Below are positions 9,328 through 18,457 of a stretch of 43,684 nucleotides of DNA, piece after piece. Location of the stretch: assembly GCA_910585625.1 (NCBI GenBank), contig CAJUFQ010000030.1:1-43684 (forward strand), given 5' to 3'. The notes beneath the pieces were generated by a model. It saw nothing but the letters and a program-made list of their open reading frames with translations, ran no database searches and was not told the origin of the DNA. Position 1 is the stretch's first letter. The number at the start of each line of letters is the position of its first letter. The stretch comes from an uncultured Lachnospiraceae bacterium. Lineage in GTDB: Bacteria > Bacillota > Clostridia > Lachnospirales > Lachnospiraceae. Position numbers and translations under genes: made by a program.

Positions 9328-10458
9328 CTACTTCATCCTGCTCACGAAATCCGCCATCGCCTCTGAAATCTTAATCTGCTGCGGGCAGACTGCCTCGCAG
9401 CTCCTGCAGCCAATGCAGGCGCCGGGCCTCTTTCCTTCCGGCATTGCCCCAAGCGCCATAGGCGCAATGAACCCGCCTTCCGTATAGCTATGCTCATTAT
9501 AAAGCCCCAGCAAGGAAGGGATGTCAAGCCCCTGCGGGCAGTGGCTCGTGCAGTAATGGCAGGACGTACAGGGAACGGTCTTCGTCCTCAGCATCTCAGC
9601 TGCAATCTGCTGCAATGCGTCAAATTCCGCCCCGGTAAGCGGCTGCTCATCCGCGAATGTCTGGATATTTTCTTTCAGCTGCTTAAAATCTGACATGCCG
9701 GAAAGCGTCACTGCCACTTCCGGCAGCGACTGGATGAAACGGAACGCCATGCCGGCCGCTGTCTCGCTGGGACGGAGTGATTTTAACTTCTGCACCTCCT
9801 CCTGCTGAAGGTTACACAGCCTTCCGCCACGCAAAGGCTCCATGACCCATACCGGGATATGGTACCCATTGAGCAGCTCCACCTTGGCTTTGGCATCCTG
9901 GAATGTCCAGTCCAGCCAGTTCAGCTGAATCTGGCAGAACTCCATATGCGCCCCATAAGCCTCCAGGAAACGTTTCATAACCTCACAGCTTCCATGTGCA
10001 GAAAATCCAAGATGATGAATACGTCCATTCTTTTTCTGCTCCATCAGATAAGAAAAAATATGGTATTTCTCATCAAGGTATGCGTCTATGTTCATCTCAC
10101 AGACATTGTGGAACAAGTAGAAGTCGAAATAACTGACCCCACATTTCTCAAGCTGACGTTCAAAAATTTCCTCCACCTTATCCATATTAGACAAATCATA
10201 CCCCGGGAACTTGGTAGCAAGATAATAATCCTCTCTCGGGTACTGGTTCAGTACCCTTCCCATGACAATCTCCGAATTCCCTCTGTGGTATCCCCATGCC
10301 GTGTCATAATAATTGACGCCCTGTTCCATGGCATATGCGACCATCTCTGCGGTCTTCTCTTCATCAATCTTTGCGTCATCCCCATCGGTGACCGGAAGAC
10401 GCATAGCCCCCATCCCTAACGCTGATAATTTTATATCCTGAAACTCCTTATATACCAT
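9328..10458 (-). CDS. Aldo/keto reductase with C-terminal 2[4Fe-4S] ferredoxin domain
   Basis: This is a predicted cytosolic oxidoreductase. The AKR barrel (about 5-280) contains the DTAWGY motif (catalytic Asp and Tyr), the lysine in LATKFPG and a histidine in LFHNV, so the AKR tetrad appears complete. The C-terminus carries two cluster motifs, CTSCHYCTSHCP and CIGCRSCEAVCP, typical of the ferredoxin-fused AKR subfamily common in clostridia. The natural substrate is unknown. I chose ATG 10458 with the upstream GGGTAAGGA; a GTG at 10482 is less likely. It is separated from the upstream CobW gene by a palindromic repeat. Confidence 0.9.
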   Translation of the reverse strand: MVYKEFQDIKLSALGMGAMRLPVTDGDDAKIDEEKTAEMVAYAMEQGVNYYDTAWGYHRGNSEIVMGRVLNQYPREDYYLATKFPGYDLSNMDKVEEIFERQLEKCGVSYFDFYLFHNVCEMNIDAYLDEKYHIFSYLMEQKKNGRIHHLGFSAHGSCEVMKRFLEAYGAHMEFCQIQLNWLDWTFQDAKAKVELLNGYHIPVWVMEPLRGGRLCNLQQEEVQKLKSLRPSETAAGMAFRFIQSLPEVAVTLSGMSDFKQLKENIQTFADEQPLTGAEFDALQQIAAEMLRTKTVPCTSCHYCTSHCPQGLDIPSLLGLYNEHSYTEGGFIAPMALGAMPEGKRPGACIGCRSCEAVCPQQIKISEAMADFVSRMK

Positions 10459-10523
10459 ATCCTTACCCTTCCCTTTCTTCACAAAACAGGCAAATCCGTA
10501 CCATCTCCCTAAATCCTATCCGG

Positions 10524-10628
10524 GTCAAATATCTCGCAGCAAGCTACGAGGCATCGCCTAAAGCCTCGCGGCATTCGCCAAATATCCGCGCAAGCGCGGC
10601 TGCTTGGCTCATTGCTCGCAGAAATAAA
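10524..10628 (+). repeat. Dispersed palindromic repeat, copy A (105 bp)
   Basis: This shares nearly all its length with 29258-29330 in opposite orientation. The core is a hairpin with CCGCGC-AA-GCGCGG at the tip and imperfect outer arms (TTGGCGAATGCCGCG against TTGGCTCATTGCTCG). Compared with copy B it carries about 32 extra bases, flanked by GCGAG, between the core and the GTCAAATAT end. It begins 2 bp past the stop of the CobW-like gene. It looks like a REP/MITE-type non-coding element. Confidence 0.85.
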
Positions 10629-10630
10629 CA

Positions 10631-11572
10631 TCAGCTGAAATAAACCAGTTCGTCCTCCGGTTTCTCAGCCGGCTGCATATCCAAGGCGTACAAGACCGGC
10701 CCTTTCCCCTTGTACTCCAGCGCAAACTCATGCTTCATCTGCGCCGTGACCATCACCCAAGACTTATGCGGAATCTCCGCCGCCTTGCTATACTTACACT
10801 TAAAGCCAATAAATGTAATGTCGTCCACGCAGCATGTCATGGCAAAACGGCCGGGGACCAAGACTTCTTTTTTCATCTTCTCCGGACGGTAAACCAAGGC
10901 CAGGAAACGCACCTTCTTACCCTCATATTTTTTGGGGTCGTCCAGCGCGTCCATATACCAGATGCCATAATCCATGTCCGTGATTTCTATGATTTCCTGG
11001 TTCAGGTCATAGGGCAGCTCTTCCATATCGTTCTCATCAATCATACCGTCCTCACGTTCATAGGCAATCTGGGCCTTACGGTTGACGGCCTTGATTGCGC
11101 GGCGGAACTTTCCTTTGGGCGTGTCGTCGCTGCAGCGGTTAATGATTACCACATCTGCCACGAAGAGCTGTTCCATGATCATGGCGCGCATATTTGCCAG
11201 ATACATCTCAAATGTAGTGGAGTCCACCGTCGCCAATGCCTGTACCAAGACCCAGTCTTTGGGCAGATCCATTTCCAGAAACGTCGCCATCTGCCAGGTC
11301 CCATTATACTCGATGAACACTTGGTCAGGCTGGTATGCAAGCTGCAGCTCTTTTAACTTTGCAGGCGTAAATGCTTCCTCCTGCTCAATCATCGCCATAC
11401 TGGCATTTACCTTCTCAAGCTCTGCTTCCTCAAATTCCACTTCCCCATCTTCACAGAGAATCAGAAGCGTCTTCCCTCCTTCCCCGAAATCGCCCTCTAC
11501 CAGAGTCTCACGAATCAGGGTACTCTTTCCGCTATCCATGAAACCTGAAAATAAATATACCGGAATTTCCAT
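10631..11572 (-). CDS. CobW/G3E-family GTPase fused to a DUF1980-like C-terminal domain
   Basis: The N-terminal part (about 1-205) is a G3E P-loop GTPase: Walker A GFMDSGKST at 10-18 and VVIINRCSDD as the NKxD-like guanine-specificity region. It lacks the CxCC metal motif seen in its neighbour. The C-terminal part (about 215-300), with EGKKVRFLALVY, MTCCVDDITFIGF and KSWVMVTAQ, resembles the C-terminal domain of TIGR03943/DUF1980 proteins, normally paired with DUF318 permeases. The combination suggests a metal-related or protein-delivery role; no substrate can be named. It is 45 bp downstream of the His-rich CobW gene and probably co-transcribed. The ribosome binding site (AGAAAGG) is weaker than its neighbour's. 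Confidence 0.78.
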   Translation of the reverse strand: MEIPVYLFSGFMDSGKSTLIRETLVEGDFGEGGKTLLILCEDGEVEFEEAELEKVNASMAMIEQEEAFTPAKLKELQLAYQPDQVFIEYNGTWQMATFLEMDLPKDWVLVQALATVDSTTFEMYLANMRAMIMEQLFVADVVIINRCSDDTPKGKFRRAIKAVNRKAQIAYEREDGMIDENDMEELPYDLNQEIIEITDMDYGIWYMDALDDPKKYEGKKVRFLALVYRPEKMKKEVLVPGRFAMTCCVDDITFIGFKCKYSKAAEIPHKSWVMVTAQMKHEFALEYKGKGPVLYALDMQPAEKPEDELVYFS

Positions 11573-11617
11573 CTAACCACGACCTTTCTTCTAAATTAAT
11601 CACACTCCTCCTGCCTG

Positions 11618-12715
11618 TTACAGGCCGAACAGCTCTTCCAGCCTGCCCTCCTCAATATCCGTGCCGATGACGCAGAGCCTTCCGGTATAATCTGCTTCCC
11701 CTGTGCGCAGCTCATACTCACCGTCCACCATGTCAAAATAAATCCATGTCCCGTCCTTACATGGCACGATGCCCTTCGCACGCAGGATGCTTCCATAATC
11801 CCTGGTATCGCAGAATGCTTTCAGCGCGTGTTCCACTGTCTCCCGCTCAAAGACATGCGGCGTCTCCTTGCCCCAGCTTGTGAAAACCTCGTCTGCATGA
11901 TGATGGTGATGCCCATGGCCATGCTCATGGCAGCCACATGTGCAGTCCTCTCCATGCTCGTGATGATGCTCATGCTCGTGGCCATGCTCATGCTCGTGAT
12001 GATGCTCATGCTCGTGGCCATGGCAGCCGCATGTACAGTCTTCCCCATGCTCGTGATGATGCTCATGCTCGTGGCCATGATGGTGTTCCTGTTCTTCCAG
12101 CAGCTCCTCCTCCATGGATTTCTGCTGCTCAATTACCTTATAGATCTGTTTGCCGTCTATGTCGTCCCATGGCGTCGTGATGATTGCCGCTTGCGGATTT
12201 TTTTCCCGGATTGCCGCTGCCACAAGCTCCGTCTGCTCCGGCTTCATGTTCTGGGTACGGCTCAGAACCACAACTGTAGCGTATTCAATCTGGTTATTGA
12301 AGAACTCCCCAAATGCTTTCATCTGTTTGGTAGCTTTGGGCGTATTGACGACGGTAATCCTTCCGTTCAGCTTTACCTCATTCTCCTGTTCCACTTCCCG
12401 CACGGATTTCATGACGTCTGACAGCTTGCCAACGCCGGACGGCTCAATAAGGATACGCTCCGGGCGGAAACGCTCCATCACTTCCCGCAGATTCTTGCCG
12501 AAATCCCCCACCAGGGAACAGCAGATGCAGCCGGAATTCAGCTCGCTGATTTCAATTCCTGAATCCTTCAGAAAGCCTCCGTCAATGCCGATTTCCCCAA
12601 ATTCATTCTCAATCAGCACAATCTTCTCTCCCTGGAAAACGTCCTCCAGCATTTTCTTGATGAACGTCGTCTTCCCTGCGCCTAAAAATCCTGAAATAAT
12701 GTCAATCTTCGTCAT
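11618..12715 (-). CDS. CobW/G3E GTPase with histidine/cysteine-rich metal-binding insert
   Basis: This is a putative zinc (or other transition metal) metallochaperone GTPase. Walker A GFLGAGKTT is at 9-17, the family CICC metal motif at 63-66, and IEPSGVG follows as the switch-like motif. Residues 211-273 form an extreme insert with 31 histidines and two identical HGEDCTCGC units that add six cysteines, an internal duplication of about 29-33 residues. The CobW C-terminal domain (about 283-365) follows. A strong AGGAGG precedes ATG 12715. The insert is placed between the two standard domains and is probably a metal store or sensor. G3E paralogues of this kind serve zinc homeostasis, nitrile hydratase or hydrogenase maturation; no metalloenzyme client is visible nearby. 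The repeated codons make the insert prone to length changes. Confidence 0.88.
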   Translation of the reverse strand: MTKIDIISGFLGAGKTTFIKKMLEDVFQGEKIVLIENEFGEIGIDGGFLKDSGIEISELNSGCICCSLVGDFGKNLREVMERFRPERILIEPSGVGKLSDVMKSVREVEQENEVKLNGRITVVNTPKATKQMKAFGEFFNNQIEYATVVVLSRTQNMKPEQTELVAAAIREKNPQAAIITTPWDDIDGKQIYKVIEQQKSMEEELLEEQEHHHGHEHEHHHEHGEDCTCGCHGHEHEHHHEHEHGHEHEHHHEHGEDCTCGCHEHGHGHHHHHADEVFTSWGKETPHVFERETVEHALKAFCDTRDYGSILRAKGIVPCKDGTWIYFDMVDGEYELRTGEADYTGRLCVIGTDIEEGRLEELFGL

Positions 12716-12743
12716 GTCAGATTCCTCCTAATCGAATACTTCT

Positions 12744-13649
12744 TTAAATTTCCGTAACAATCCCTTTCTCCACCAGAAATGCCGGGCGGTAAGAAAGCTT
12801 TGCCTTGCGCAGTCCTTCCGCACCGGTATCTTCTTCGCGGTTCACATACTTATATCCCTGGGCAGCATGTTCCACAAACTGCTGGTTAATCATAGGGTAT
12901 GCGCCCTGGATTTCGGCAAACGCCTTTTCAATATGCACCACAAATGTATCTGGGTTCAAGGGTTCTCCAACCGTAAATGCAATGACTTCCCCTCCGGGCG
13001 TAAGCCTTAGCAGCCCGCCCTGCAGCTGCAGTTCCTCCATGAGGCGGAGGGCATTCAAAGTCACGCACATCTCATCCCGTTTTTCCACATCCTGCTCACA
13101 CTGCATATCTTCCCGCCATTTCAACGCCATCTGGAAACACGCTTCCACATTGTCCTGGGTAATCGGCTCGTAAACCCAGTCTGGATTGTTCTCCTTAAAC
13201 CTGTTGATATGGTTACGTTTTCCATGGAGCTTCTTCCCTGCAAGGGTCAGCAGCTTCTCCGTCTCATACACATAATCGGCAGAATCCCGGTTATACGCAA
13301 TCTGCAGCTTCCCCGGATACCACTGATCCAGCTGCTCAAATTCGCTCTCCTGCACCAGGTACATGCAAAAACCCAGCTGCTGCTGCACAAACCATTCCAT
13401 CAACGCATCCAGTGCCTTGCGTATCTGCGCCGGCTCCCCTATCGGGAAGCTGACGGATGGATTCCCATTTTCCTGAAAGCCGCAGAATACCAGCGTATCT
13501 TCCACGACCGCAAACTCCGTGCGGTATTTCCTGCTCCACAGATAGATGTTGGCAAACACCAGGTCGCAGCTTCTATACGGCTTCTGCTTAAGATACCCGG
13601 TAAGCAGCTCCCTGTCCTCCAGTTCAATCTTTCGAAACAATATCTCCAT
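12744..13649 (-). CDS. DUF2156 (phosphatidylglycerol lysyltransferase C-terminal-like) protein
   Basis: A 301-residue cytosolic protein of the DUF2156 family, which has the two-GNAT fold of the MprF/LPG-synthase catalytic domain without its membrane part. Landmarks are GKKLHGKRNHINRFKE in the middle, ALRLMEELQLQGG, and INQQFVEHAAQGYKYVNREED with GLRKAKLSYRPA at the end. By family it may transfer an aminoacyl group from tRNA or an acyl group to an unknown acceptor. It lies between the ABC exporter (73 bp upstream) and the CobW pair (28 bp downstream). GAAGGAG precedes ATG 13649 at somewhat long spacing. Confidence 0.85.
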   Translation of the reverse strand: MEILFRKIELEDRELLTGYLKQKPYRSCDLVFANIYLWSRKYRTEFAVVEDTLVFCGFQENGNPSVSFPIGEPAQIRKALDALMEWFVQQQLGFCMYLVQESEFEQLDQWYPGKLQIAYNRDSADYVYETEKLLTLAGKKLHGKRNHINRFKENNPDWVYEPITQDNVEACFQMALKWREDMQCEQDVEKRDEMCVTLNALRLMEELQLQGGLLRLTPGGEVIAFTVGEPLNPDTFVVHIEKAFAEIQGAYPMINQQFVEHAAQGYKYVNREEDTGAEGLRKAKLSYRPAFLVEKGIVTEI

Positions 13650-13722
13650 AAATCTCTGTATTCTCCTTCTGTAAAATTAGCAACCCATCCCGCTCCATCC
13701 ACAAACCTCAGACCGGAACAAA

Positions 13723-15474
13723 TCATCCCGCTCCATTTACAAACTGCAGGCTGTAAAGCTTTGCATAAACGCCGTCCTTCTCAAGCAGCTCCCGGTGCGT
13801 GCCTTCTTCCTCAATCCCGGTCTCAGTCAGCACCAGAATTTTCCCTGCATTGCGTATCGTAGATAGCCTATGCGCAATCACAATCGTCGTGCGGTCCTTG
13901 GAAAGCTTCTCCAACGACTCCTGCACGACTTTCTCACTCTCGTTATCCAAAGATGAAGTTGCCTCATCAAATATAAGTATGGGCGGATTTTTCAAAAATA
14001 CCCTGGCGATAGACAATCTCTGCTTCTGCCCGCCGGATAATTTGACGCCGCGCTGCCCGATGTCCGTATCATACCCATCAGGCAATGCCAGGATGAACTC
14101 ATGGGCATTGGCGTTTTTCGCCGCCTCGATGACTTCTTCCCTTGTAGCGTCCGGCTTGCCGTACCGGATATTGTCAAACACGGTTCCCACAAACAGATAG
14201 ACGTCCTGCTGCACAATCCCAATCTGGCTGCGCAGGCTCTTTTGCGTGATGCCCCGGACGTCCTTGCCGTCAATCTTGACCGCCCCCTCCGTCACATCAT
14301 AAAAACGCGGGACCAGATTGCACAACGTACTCTTTCCCGCGCCTGAGGAGCCGACCAAAGCTACATAGTCGCCTGCTTTCACATCAAGATTGATGTGATG
14401 CAGCACGGTCTCCGTATTCTCCTCATAATGGAAGGACACATCCTCAAAAGAAATGTCTCCTCTCACTGACTCAAGCTCCGCCGCCCCAGCCATATCTTCA
14501 ATATCAGGGCAGATTTCCATCATCTCCCGGAAACGCTCATAGCCCGTGTAGCCGTTTTGGAACTGTTCGGTAAAGTTAATCAGCTTCTTCACCGGCTCCG
14601 TAAACGTATTGATATAGAGGAGGAACGTGACAAGATCCGCTACATCCGCCCGCCCATGGGCAATCATAGATGCGCCCGCAATCAGCACGGCAATCGTAAT
14701 CAGCGTCGTCAGCGCGTTCAGCCCCGAATGGTAGCCTGCCATATAGTAATAGCTGTCTTTTTTTGCAGCCAAAAAGCCCCGGTTGCCTTCTGCGAATTTT
14801 TTAAGCTCCATATCCTCATTGGCAAAGGACTTCACTACACGGATGCCGGAAAGGTTATCCTCAATCTGGCTGTTGACGTCTGCAATTTTCTCACGGTTGC
14901 GCTTGAACGCACGCTTCATCCTGGTATTGAAATAGGCCGCATACACAAGCATTACCGGCACAAACGCAAAGGCAATCATCGTAAGCTTGGCGTCAATATT
15001 GATTAAAATAACAAAAGACCCGACGATCTTAATGAGGGAAATCACCAGATCCTCCGGGCCATGGTGCAGAAGCTCGCTGATGTCGAACAAATCGCTCGTA
15101 ATGCGCGACAAGAGCTGCCCCACCTTCTGGTTATTGAAAAAGGAGAAGGACAGCCGCTGGTAATGGGCAAAGATTTCCGCGCGCATGTCATACTCAATCT
15201 TTGCCCCCATCACATGGCCAAAATTCGTGATGAAATAATTACAGAAGCACTCCACGGCAACCAGTACCAGCATCACGACGCCAAGCGACATGATTTTGCC
15301 AAGCGCCTGCTGAACATCCAGAGCAAGCGCTTCATTGGTGATATAGCGCACCATCAGAGGAATCACCAGCGTCACGCCCGCTCCGACAATCGCAAAAAAC
15401 ATATCTGCAAGAAACAATGGCATGTACGGCCTATAATACGACGCCAGCTTCTTTAATATCTTTCCCATAATCAC
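13723..15474 (-). CDS. ABC transporter, fused membrane and ATPase domains (exporter type)
   Basis: This is a half-transporter of the MsbA/LmrA/BmrA class that should act as a homodimer, since no partner half-gene is adjacent. Residues about 15-310 contain six membrane segments. The ATPase has Walker A GSSGAGKST (375-383), Q-loop Gln422, signature LSGGQ (479-483), Walker B ILIFDE (499-504) and H-loop His535; all are intact. The substrate is not predictable. The start is ambiguous: GTG 15474 or ATG 15468, both behind GAAGGG. It follows the EAL gene by 18 bp, suggesting co-transcription. Confidence 0.92.
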   Translation of the reverse strand: MIMGKILKKLASYYRPYMPLFLADMFFAIVGAGVTLVIPLMVRYITNEALALDVQQALGKIMSLGVVMLVLVAVECFCNYFITNFGHVMGAKIEYDMRAEIFAHYQRLSFSFFNNQKVGQLLSRITSDLFDISELLHHGPEDLVISLIKIVGSFVILINIDAKLTMIAFAFVPVMLVYAAYFNTRMKRAFKRNREKIADVNSQIEDNLSGIRVVKSFANEDMELKKFAEGNRGFLAAKKDSYYYMAGYHSGLNALTTLITIAVLIAGASMIAHGRADVADLVTFLLYINTFTEPVKKLINFTEQFQNGYTGYERFREMMEICPDIEDMAGAAELESVRGDISFEDVSFHYEENTETVLHHINLDVKAGDYVALVGSSGAGKSTLCNLVPRFYDVTEGAVKIDGKDVRGITQKSLRSQIGIVQQDVYLFVGTVFDNIRYGKPDATREEVIEAAKNANAHEFILALPDGYDTDIGQRGVKLSGGQKQRLSIARVFLKNPPILIFDEATSSLDNESEKVVQESLEKLSKDRTTIVIAHRLSTIRNAGKILVLTETGIEEEGTHRELLEKDGVYAKLYSLQFVNGAG

Positions 15475-15492
15475 AAAATCCCTTCACAGTCC

Positions 15493-17166
15493 CTAACTTC
15501 TTATTTCCGCCAGCTTTTTTTCAAACTCCGTGACCGCCAGCGGCCGGTCAAAATAGAATCCCTGTGCCAGATAGCAGCTGCTCTCCTTTAAAAGCTTAAT
15601 CTGATCTACGTTTTCCACGCCCTCCACAATGCACTCGATATCCATATCCTGCGCCAGGGCTACCAAATGGCGGAACATTACGCGCTTCTGCCTGTCATCG
15701 TCAGATTTGTCCGGCAGGAAGCTCTTGTCAATTTTCAGCACGTTCCAGGGAATCTCCCTGATTAAGTTCATCGAGGAGTATCCAGTACCGAAATCGTCCA
15801 CGGAAGTGCTGATTCCCTGGCTGCGCAGGCCGGAGACAAGCGTCCTCAGATGCTCAACCCCCACATCCGTCCCCGTCTCTGTCAGCTCAATTTCAATATA
15901 CTCATGGGGAACCTGGTATTTATCCACAACGGCAAGTATATTATCCAGAAGATCCATATCTCCCATATGGACGCGTGAAAGGTTCACGGAAACTTTCACC
16001 ACCTCTTTCCCTTCATCGAGCCATCTGCGGATATCCCTGCAGACATGCTCCAGCATATAGAAGTCCAGCTTGCAAATAAGCTTGCTTTTTTCCAAAATCG
16101 GTATAAACTCTCCCGGCGCAACTACTTTACCGTTCCGGAACCATCGGCACAACGCTTCTGCTCCCACCAAGTGATAATCTTTTAACTGGATTTTCGGCTG
16201 GTAATACACATGGAATTCTTCTTTTTCCAAAGCCTCCGGCATGTTCGCCTCAATCATTTTCCCGATGCGGATTCCCTGCATTAATTCAGCGTCAAAAAAT
16301 GCGTAGTCGGTCTTGCGCACATTACGCGCCATATTGATGGCAACCCCCAGGCATTCCACAATCGTCGCTGCGCTGTCGCAGTTAGATGGGATCATGTAAT
16401 AACCGGCGTTGGTCGTGACCCAGACGCGCTTGCCCTCTTTCTCATCATAGACGATGCCCGATCCCCTTAGATAATTCATGACCAAATTCAGTTTGTTCTT
16501 TCGAAACAGCGATATGAAATTATCCCCGCTGATCCGGCAGACCAGCTCCTTGTCGCTCAACAGCTCCTGGAACTGACGGATGAACTTCCCAAGTACCCTG
16601 CTGCCACGCTCCCGCCCTATCTGCTGGTTGATTACAGAAAAGTGGCGCATATTAAACTGGCAGCCGGCATACTGTCCTATCTCCCTCTGGGAAATAATCT
16701 GATTGGCGCTTTTCATAAACCACGCCATATTGTACATGCCAAGCTCCTGATCCCGGAAGTTCAGCCTCTGTACCACTTGCTGCATACGGGTGCGCCCATT
16801 AAACGTGAGAAGCGCCTTTAAGAAAACCTGAATCTTCTCCCGTTCCGTCTCGTCCCAGTCCGGTTCTTCCTGGCCGGGCGAGATTGCATATCTCATCAGG
16901 TTCCCTTCCTCCGTCCACTCCTCGCAGACAATGCTCCGCTTGGGATCGCACTCGCCATTATGGTAAAAGACGGCGCGGCCGGCCCACTTATCCTCTTCAT
17001 ATCCCAGGTTCTCATAAAAATCAGCCTCAACCCTTGCAATCCGAAGCACCCGGCAAAGGCTGTCCATTGCAACCTGGGTATCCGGGTTGATAATATCCGG
17101 GATTTTCTCCATATAAATAATAAATTTGTCCAGTGCCTGTGCGTATTCTTCCACATTAAATCCCAT
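15493..17166 (-). CDS. Cyclic-di-GMP phosphodiesterase with degenerate GGDEF and intact EAL domain
   Basis: This is a cytosolic signalling enzyme. The N-terminal region of about 150 residues is not assigned. The GGDEF-like domain that follows has RISGDNF where GGDEF is expected, so no cyclase activity is likely. The C-terminal EAL domain keeps GAEALCRW, the asparagine in VSVNLSR, ELTETG, DDFGTGYSS, LKIDKSFL, EGVE and QGFYFDRP. It should therefore hydrolyse c-di-GMP. I chose ATG 17166, which has AAAGGGGG upstream and overlaps the 3' end of the PocR gene by 11 bp, suggesting translational coupling. A TTG at 17190 is less likely. Confidence 0.88.
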   Translation of the reverse strand: MGFNVEEYAQALDKFIIYMEKIPDIINPDTQVAMDSLCRVLRIARVEADFYENLGYEEDKWAGRAVFYHNGECDPKRSIVCEEWTEEGNLMRYAISPGQEEPDWDETEREKIQVFLKALLTFNGRTRMQQVVQRLNFRDQELGMYNMAWFMKSANQIISQREIGQYAGCQFNMRHFSVINQQIGRERGSRVLGKFIRQFQELLSDKELVCRISGDNFISLFRKNKLNLVMNYLRGSGIVYDEKEGKRVWVTTNAGYYMIPSNCDSAATIVECLGVAINMARNVRKTDYAFFDAELMQGIRIGKMIEANMPEALEKEEFHVYYQPKIQLKDYHLVGAEALCRWFRNGKVVAPGEFIPILEKSKLICKLDFYMLEHVCRDIRRWLDEGKEVVKVSVNLSRVHMGDMDLLDNILAVVDKYQVPHEYIEIELTETGTDVGVEHLRTLVSGLRSQGISTSVDDFGTGYSSMNLIREIPWNVLKIDKSFLPDKSDDDRQKRVMFRHLVALAQDMDIECIVEGVENVDQIKLLKESSCYLAQGFYFDRPLAVTEFEKKLAEIRS

Positions 17167-18427
17167 GAGCCGTTCCCCCTTTGACTTCAAGCTGCGGAAG
17201 GCTTAAGGTGAATACTGTTCCTCCGCCAGGCTTCTCTTCCACTTCAAAATTCCCGGACATATGCCGTATGAGGAAACTCACGATTGAAAACCCTAACTCT
17301 GGCCTTCCTTCCCATTCCATCTCCTGTGAATTGCCATTTTCTATATATTCCTTTACAATCCTTACTTGCTCTTCCGATAGTCCCATCTTGGAATCCTCAA
17401 TGGAAATGCTCAGCATGACCGCATAGGAAACCCTGCGGCTCGAGGCATGGACTGTAATTTTGCCGCCGCTGGAGCTGCTGATGCAGTTGAACAGCAGCTT
17501 ACTGACAACCTGACCAATACGCCCCGCGTCCCCGAGCATGAATTCCGGCACATCCTCCTCTATGCGTATCTCAATTTCTTTGTTATTATCTCCATAATGA
17601 CTTATGACGTCTTCCACGATCTCCTGCAGAAGCATACGGATGCGGTAATTATTCTCACTCAGTTCTACCTTCCCATCCGACATCTTTATGTACTCCACGG
17701 CGTCCTCCACCATGGCATAGACTTCCGCCCCCTGTTTGAGCAGCGTCCTCATATTATCTGCTGCCGGACTGTCCACCTGTTCCACAAGGCTTCCCGCATG
17801 TTCCATCCACTCTTCCATGTTCCGCTTCATATGAAGGCTTAGGTTCATAACAAAATCAGACTGTGAACGCGCTGCCCGCTCAGCTTTGCGGCAATCCTGC
17901 ATAGAAAGGAAACTGGAATATGCAATCGCAGACAGGGCTTCCGTCATCATGGAAAGGAACTCTGCCGCTTTCTCCACCTCTTCCCTGGCCATCCTCTTCG
18001 TCTTCTGAATCGCCCTGATATAAAGCTCTGAATCTATATCAAGTTCCTGCGCTTTCTGACGCATCTCTTCCACATTTATCTCTGATGTCCGAACCTGTCC
18101 TCCGATAAAGCTTCCTATCACTCTATCCCCAACCATGATGGGGGCTGCATAATCGGTAAGCCCGGCATGGCACTGATAGACGGAAAGTTTTCCTGTCTTT
18201 AAGACTTTATATGCCCCATCCCGGTCACAAGCTTCGCACCTCCTGCTCCCCGCTTGCGATTTCCGCACCAGCTTCCTGCAAAAATCGGTAAACCCGCTTC
18301 CTTTTGTCACCGGAACCCCATCGGCATCCGTTATCAACGCCGCCATCCCCGTATAATCAGAAAACCCATCCTGGATTTTCTGCAGGATTTCCACATCAAC
18401 TAGCTCCAGTAAATTAGCATTCTCCAT
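17156..18427 (-). CDS. PocR-domain sensor with degenerate histidine-kinase-like module
   Basis: The N-terminal PocR ligand-binding domain (about 10-165) shows the cysteine pattern CRKLVRKSQAGSRRCEACD and YQCHAGLTDYAAPI, then IGSFIGGQV. A kinase-like part follows, but the H-box reads FVMNLSLHMKRN, with Leu where the phospho-histidine belongs and His one place later. The ATP-lid glycines are weak (DSKMG, PELGFS). It may be a pseudokinase that transmits a small-molecule signal by protein contact. The adjoining, overlapping EAL phosphodiesterase is the obvious partner. ATG 18427 with AAGGG upstream is preferred to a TTG at 18454. It follows trpS by 30 bp. Confidence 0.82.
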   Translation of the reverse strand: MENANLLELVDVEILQKIQDGFSDYTGMAALITDADGVPVTKGSGFTDFCRKLVRKSQAGSRRCEACDRDGAYKVLKTGKLSVYQCHAGLTDYAAPIMVGDRVIGSFIGGQVRTSEINVEEMRQKAQELDIDSELYIRAIQKTKRMAREEVEKAAEFLSMMTEALSAIAYSSFLSMQDCRKAERAARSQSDFVMNLSLHMKRNMEEWMEHAGSLVEQVDSPAADNMRTLLKQGAEVYAMVEDAVEYIKMSDGKVELSENNYRIRMLLQEIVEDVISHYGDNNKEIEIRIEEDVPEFMLGDAGRIGQVVSKLLFNCISSSSGGKITVHASSRRVSYAVMLSISIEDSKMGLSEEQVRIVKEYIENGNSQEMEWEGRPELGFSIVSFLIRHMSGNFEVEEKPGGGTVFTLSLPQLEVKGGTAHGI

Positions 18428-18457
18428 CTCTCTACACCCTTCGTATTTTGACAAAAC

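Noticed and set aside
11828..12421. Plus-strand open frames rich in Met/Leu or Ala/His/Asp across the His-rich CobW insert
   Set aside because: Mirror images of the repetitive His/Glu codons in the real minus-strand gene.
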